From Flaveria trinervia (lineage: Eukaryota > Streptophyta > Magnoliopsida > Asterales > Asteraceae): DNA of 64,000 bases. Of this stretch, positions 58,902 to 64,000 are shown in pieces. The notes below the pieces were generated by a model. The model saw only the letters and a program-made list of their open reading frames with translations, did no database searches and was not told the DNA's origin. The stretch lies in contig JACCIX010001058.1 in NCBI GenBank assembly GCA_025506515.1, positions 1 through 64,000 on the forward strand. Reading direction: 5' to 3'. Position 1 is the first letter of the stretch. Every line of letters starts with the position of its first letter. The position numbers and the translations under genes were made by a program.

Positions 58902-61900
58902 TTGTTTGGTGAATATTCAAATGAATATTCAAGTGTTTCATGTGTGTCAGATAGTAATCAAGATGATTCGTATGTTCAATTTGTTTACGAAACACGATTG
59001 CTAGATTTAAATCAATCGTATGTTCCCCCGATGATGAATTCGAGTTTTTCCGAGAATCAAGTTACGACCAAAAACAAAGTAATATAAACTATCCCTCGAG
59101 TGATGAAAATCAGAACACGAAAGTATAGTTTGAAACGTCTCAAGAATTTTTATCACTCGATGAGTTAGTCTATTGGGCTGTTAATAGGGGATGTGATAAC
59201 GTTTACCTTATTATTACATGAAGATCAAAGAAAAAAGGTCAGGTCGTAAAGGTATAGCTTATCTATGATTGTGGTGGTGAACACAAAAGTAAAGCAACAA
59301 TTAGACGATCTGGTAGCAAAAAAATCGAATGTCCTTTTAAATTGGTAGGGATATACGACAACAAACGTCGTTAGTGGAAATTAGAGGTGAGATGTGACGA
59401 ACATAACCATGATCACGCTCAACATATGGAGGGGCACCCATTTGTAAGAAAGTTTTCTCAAAACGAATACAATTTGGTGGAGCAGCTTACTGATCAGAAC
59501 ATGGAGTCTCGTAGCATCTTATCAGCTTTAAAATAGCAAAATTCTAATAACGTATCCATAACCAGAGACGTATACAACGCTCAATATAAGATAAGAAGTG
59601 AAAAAAAAGTCGATGAAACACCAATGCAAGTTTTAGAAAACCTTTTATCTTCTAAAAGGTACGTACAGGAGACAAATGGAGAACAGCATCAGGGATCCTG
59701 TGTGATAAGAGGTTCCCAGCAAAACTAAAGGGAAAACTATACAAGTGGCAGTACATCCAGCTATGTTATACGGAACAGACTGTTGGGCCATAAAGAAATC
59801 GCACCAAGAAAAATCGAGGTCGCGGAAATGCGAATGCTGAGGTGGATATGTGGCCACACAAGATTGGATCGAATAAGAAACGACGTGTTTTGACAGAAGC
59901 TAGAGTTGGCTGGTATCACAGATAAATACGAGAGGGAAGATTAAGATGGTTTGGGCACGTAAAGCGGAGGCCGATGGTAGCACCAGTTAGAGCAGTAGAG
60001 AACATCAACGTAGAGGGTAGGAGGAGTAGAGGTAGACCTAGGTTGACATGGGACGAGGTAATTAGGCGACATATGATAGACTTGCACCTCTCTGAGCACA
60101 TGATCAAGGATAGGAGTGTGTGGAGGCGTAGAATTGAAATTAAGGACTTTTAGCGGGATCTGTGGGTAGGAAGGGTAGTCGTAGACTTAGGTGCGGGACC
60201 CCTGTTTGCTTCATTCTGCCTTTCGCGCATTTCTTGAGGATTATTGGTTGTACTCAATTTCTCAGCTTTTATGTGATCTTTACCTATGTGTTGTATGCCG
60301 TATATTATAATTGATACGATTATTGTTTTCCTTACTGAGTCGGTGGTCTCTTCGGAAGCGGTCTCTCTATCTCCCAAGATAGACGAAAGACTCGCCACCA
60401 ATTACCCCTCCCAGACCCTGCTCTTGTGTGGGATTTACTAGGTATGTTTGTTTGTTTGTTTGTTTGATTTATCTTCTAAAAGTTAAGTTTATTACACCCG
60501 AGAAGATCCCAATACAAATGCCGTAGATGATATATTTTTTGTCATCCAAAATTATACAACACTTGGCGTGTATTCCCGCACGTGCTGATGATAGACGCTA
60601 CATATAAAACAAACATGTACAAACTTCTGTTTGTTCAGATTGTTGGTGTGACCTTGACACACAAGACATTTTGTGTTGCTCATGTGTTTATTAGTAAAGA
60701 ACAGGAAGAAAATTTTAAATGGGTGCTTAATAGATTGAAAGATATGTTAAACAGGTGTATGAAGCCGTGTATTATAATAACGTACAAAGATCTTGTTTTA
60801 ATGAACGCATGTGTTAAAGTATTTCTGAATGCTTCGAAGTATTTATGTAGGTGGCATATTGATGAAATCACGAAACACTATAAAGCAAGTTTTACGAAAG
60901 ATGAGTGGCGAAAGTTTAAATATGCATGAGCACGTTTATGAGTCTCCCACGCTGGAGATTTACAAGTATAACTATAACCTTCTTTACGAACCACTAGTTG
61001 AAGCGAAACGGGAAAGAAAGTTTTTCATTACATACATGCATACAATACTATTAAATATAGAAAAATACATTAATTATGTTTTATTATATTTCCAGAAGTA
61101 TTATCATATATAAACAAAAACTGGTTAGAGGGTTACAAAAAGTTATTTGTATCACCTTGGACTAACTCAAATCGCAATTTTGCCCAACACATAACAAATA
61201 GAGTCGAGAGTTAACATGAAATTTAAAAAGATATATTAAATCAACAAATAACTCACTCGATAGACTTGTGGAGTTTGTAGATCAATTGGTAAACGCATAA
61301 AAGGTAAATTTAAAAGAAAGCTTTTAGACAAGCAAAATTAAAATCATGAATCATCATAAACTCTCGCTATATGATTAACTACGAGGCAAGGTTTCACACA
61401 AAGCTCTTGATTTATTAGTTTCCAAAAACATCAAATTGCATGTGCTACTCTTGGCAAATGGAACGTATGGTTGTCATCTTTTCACTAGTTGTGGCTTGCA
61501 TTGTGCTTGTCGACTGAAAAATATGAATATTCTGGTAATAAACGTTCCATCTTTATCATTTTTCTGCTACAATAATGAATTATATATTAATTTATAATTT
61601 ATAATGTAGGCACTAAAGTTTCATTAGATGCAATTGACGTATTTTAGAAAAATCTTGATAAAATTAAACTATCATTTATGTTGGATGAAAAACTTGATGT
61701 TGAAGAAGAGATGGAATGCGTGAAACAACAAATAATGACACAACCCACCGCTGTAAAATTTAATTTGGTGGAAAAAATAAAAAAATTGTGTATCCTTGGA
61801 AAAATAACAATAAAGCACATGTTGTTCAAACCGATATTCACGGTCATCCAACGTTAAAGGTTCAACAGCAAAAGCAAGACACACAAATACCAAGACATAG

Positions 61901-61998
61901 CTCATTTACCGAAAGAATAACTTCAGCGGTAAAGCCTCGAAACCCCGTCATACAACGTATAGGGGGGCTATACGTGGGTATGGCACCATACTGGTAAC
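58902..61998 (+). pseudogene. MULE / FAR1-like transposase pseudogene, split by a LINE
   Basis: In order: N-terminal part from 58902; FAR1-type zinc-binding region (59230-59420) with CPFKLVGIYDN and VRCDEHNHDHAQHM; after the LINE, the MULE transposase core (60575-60930) with VLMIDATYKTNMYKLLFVQI, then LMNACVKVFLNASKYLCRWH. The usual second Asp motif (TDRD/E) reads TYKD here. A SWIM-like C-terminal region follows (CGLHCAC near 61490), then TLKVQQQKQDTQIPRHSSF near 61850. Frameshifts and TAG/TGA stops are frequent. MULE transposases cut and paste DNA, and FAR1-like plant transcription factors derive from them. This copy cannot encode either. Confidence 0.85.
59659..60467 (+). mobile_element. 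RTE-type LINE, 5'-truncated 3' end
   Basis: The insert is flanked by the 15-base duplication tttatcttctaaaag (59644-59658 and 60468-60482). The reverse transcriptase C-terminal tail is readable in broken frames: VAEMRMLRWMCGHTRLDRIR, then GRLRWFGHVKRRPM, then RGRPRLTWDEVIRRH. It ends in a (TTTG)n run (about 60445-60466). Truncated 5' end, simple-repeat tail and target duplication are the marks of LINE retrotransposition. It disrupts the transposase after ENLLSSK. Confidence 0.9.
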
Positions 61999-62870
61999 CT
62001 TTCGTACTTTCGTTAAATAAAAGTTAACTTTGTTATCCACTTGTAAGGACCATTTATGTCAGTCATGAAACTTTGAGGGCTTGTTTATGCATGTTTATTA
62101 GTAAATTTAGAAGTTAATAAATTAATTTATTAAATAATAATAACAATAGTAGTAATTACAACTTTTGTTTAAAACCTAACACTTAGTTATGATAATAAAA
62201 ATAATAGTAATAGTCAAAATTAAATAACAATAAAGATAAAAAATAATAATTTATAATTTATAAAAGTTAAACAATTAATAAGTTATAAAAAACACTTAAA
62301 ACTTAAAGTTTAATTAAGTTTAGGGGGCTTTTATGACAAATTGGAAACTCTAAATGAAATTTTTAGACATAAAATAGAGAAAATATCACAGAATAGTAAC
62401 AAATTTCAAAAGTGTTTTAATTTAGTCACTCATGCATATTTTTCTCGAATTGGACCTCTAAATGATTAAATCGAGTCATTACCAAATTTTATTATGACAA
62501 GAAAGTAATGATGGAAAAGACATTGGAGTTAGAATTTTTAATATATAAAATTATATTAAAAAATAAAAAAAAACATGTTAATTATGAAAAAAATAGAAAA
62601 AAAGTGCCTAAAATTTACGTCAACGTTCTATATCAGCTTCAAAAGATAGAAAAAAATATTTTCTAACTGAATCCAAAAGTATAACATGCTAAAAATATGT
62701 TATGACTTTTAATTTGTATAAATATAAAAATAAGTGATCTAATTGAAACACTTTTAAAACTTGAGTTACTTAACTGAAACACTTTTGAATGTTAGTTATT
62801 ATTTTACAAAGTTACCCCAAAAAATAATAAAAAGTAAAACTACAGGGACTAAAGTGTAACTTTTCTTAAA
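61999..62870. other. AT-rich intergenic DNA
   Basis: Dominated by A/T runs, with no gene seen. Confidence 0.6.
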
Positions 62871-64000
62871 ACCCAAACCAAACCCCTTCCCCATCGGCCC
62901 CGTGTTTTCGGTGACGGTCGGCGAGCTCTCTGGCAAGCTCCAAACTAGCAAATCACTTCGTTTCGTAACTCCAAAACCGTTCTAACCTTTCGTGAACTAG
63001 ATTCGAACTCAATTAAGCACCTTAATTAAGTTCTAACATTGGTTACGAGGGTATACAACCTTGAGTAACCGATACCCTAAACTTTGAATCTTTTATCAAT
63101 TTACACTCAATAATAATCAAATTAAATGAATTATAATCAAACGTTAAACAAATTCTAAACCTTTAACAAACATATTCTATCGGAACACATTCGAACATCC
63201 CAAAAAATCGGCACCTTCATCGCGTCTGCAACTGTACTACTCATCACTGTCTGATCAATTTCACCTGAAATTGTTAGAGGGCTTTGATTCATGACGATCC
63301 TCTGAAGCTTCACACGAAGTTAATTTGATTATCGCCATCATCTACACTTCAATCGAACATAATGTTGGTCGCGGCCTGATCTTCATTTGTTCTTATCATC
63401 GATTCAACTCAAACCGGGTAATTAAATAATCAATGCATTCGTTTTCATCTGTGGGATAAAAGCCCCAACATTGATTTGGTTGTTAATATCAAATTGATGT
63501 TTAATTTTGGATTAAATCGAATTAGGGTTCTTGTGATTTGGAGTTTTCAACTGATTTTGTGTTTATAAAATCTGGGAATGGTTCTAGCAGGCATAGGCGA
63601 CCCAGCCTAATGGTAACATACTCACCATGACATCCATGAGGTCCCGGGTTTGAACTCGGGCACCCTCAAACATTTTTTAAGGCTTTTCAGCCTTTAAATA
63701 ATTACGGAAAATTTTTAATAATTATAAATTTTGTAAACTTTAAATATTTTAAGGACACCAAATTATTTTCTATAAATTATTAAATTTAAATAATTAAATA
63801 TTCTTTTAATAAAACAATTTTAACAAAGGTTATTCTGGATTCTTTCTTATAAAATGGATATAAATAATAGTTTAAATTAATAAATTATTATTGGCCAATA
63901 TATTAATTATTGTTTAATCATGTTTATTTCAAATAATTATAAAAATTTATTTACATCTTATATTTAAATTTTACAAATTATTAAAAAGGATTTAGTTTGT
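62871..64000 (+). repeat. diverged LTR relative of element A, cut by the window end
   Basis: Several landmarks occur in the same order as in the reverse-complemented element A LTR: CCCCTTCCCCATC, a CGGTGACGGTCGGCG stretch, CGAAGTTAATTTGATTATCG (element A has a close match near 15535-15560 on the opposite strand), and then the tRNA-like module. The match is patchy and was seen by eye. Orientation is plus. Confidence 0.5.
63603..63657 (+). other. tRNA-like A-box/B-box module in the diverged LTR
   Basis: CAGCCTAATGG (63603-63613) resembles an A box and GGTTTGAACTC (63647-63657) a B box, with the same 44-base start-to-start spacing as at 15209-15262. ATGAGGTCCCGGGTT is shared exactly by both. 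No complete tRNA cloverleaf is formed. Confidence 0.55.

Overview
This is nuclear DNA of a flowering plant. Two spliced genes and one intron-bearing gene remnant lie in AT-rich, repeat-dominated DNA, with most of the window made of nested LTR retrotransposons. The protein genes are clearly plant-like, and the LTR families resemble those of composites (Asteraceae). The family-level placement is an inference and not certain.

Layout. 1-4450: intergenic, with a possible orphan exon (113-292), a Helitron-type 3' end (3053-3084) and a fold-back MITE (about 3355-3645). 4451-9487, minus strand: a 16-exon gene for the beta (catalytic) subunit of pyrophosphate:fructose-6-phosphate 1-phosphotransferase (PFP), which I could follow exon by exon; exon 6 carries two apparent single-base losses. 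10870-11570: a decayed Ty1/copia RNase H piece. 11780-31578: an old chromovirus-like element (A, minus strand) with almost no coding sequence left. Its 5' LTR is split by a complete Athila-type Ty3/gypsy element (B, 15741-30869, minus strand, target duplication accct).

32666-46327: a Ty1/copia element (D, minus strand, target duplication gatga). Its 3' LTR is split by a 2.74 kb solo LTR (32763-35502, target duplication catct), and its gag-pol is split by an internally deleted chromovirus (C, 39319-44488). 47212-51782, plus strand: a spliced gene for a multi-pass membrane protein of unknown function with an aspartate-rich repeat. 53296-54832, minus strand: a pseudogene of cytosolic ribosomal protein L7 that still has its introns. 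55743-56887: a long inverted-repeat element containing a second Helitron-type end. 58130-61998, plus strand: a palindrome-rich array and a MULE/FAR1-like transposase pseudogene, itself split by the 3' end of an RTE-type LINE with a 15-base target duplication. From about 62870 to the window end: a diverged relative of the element A LTR.

The genes do not form a pathway. PFP-beta belongs to cytosolic glycolysis/gluconeogenesis, and the rest is unrelated. The most notable signals are: (1) an 8-bp hairpin with a G-rich loop just upstream of the polypurine tract in three unrelated LTR-element lineages, with different stem sequences but preserved pairing; (2) a tRNA-like A-box/B-box module at the same place in two diverged LTRs; (3) a tandem triplication inside Athila gag whose middle copy is a clean crossover hybrid; (4) many single-base losses in short homopolymers, in genes and repeats alike, which suggests assembly error as much as decay; (5) a dense array of CTATACG/CGTATAG palindromes beside the MULE gene.
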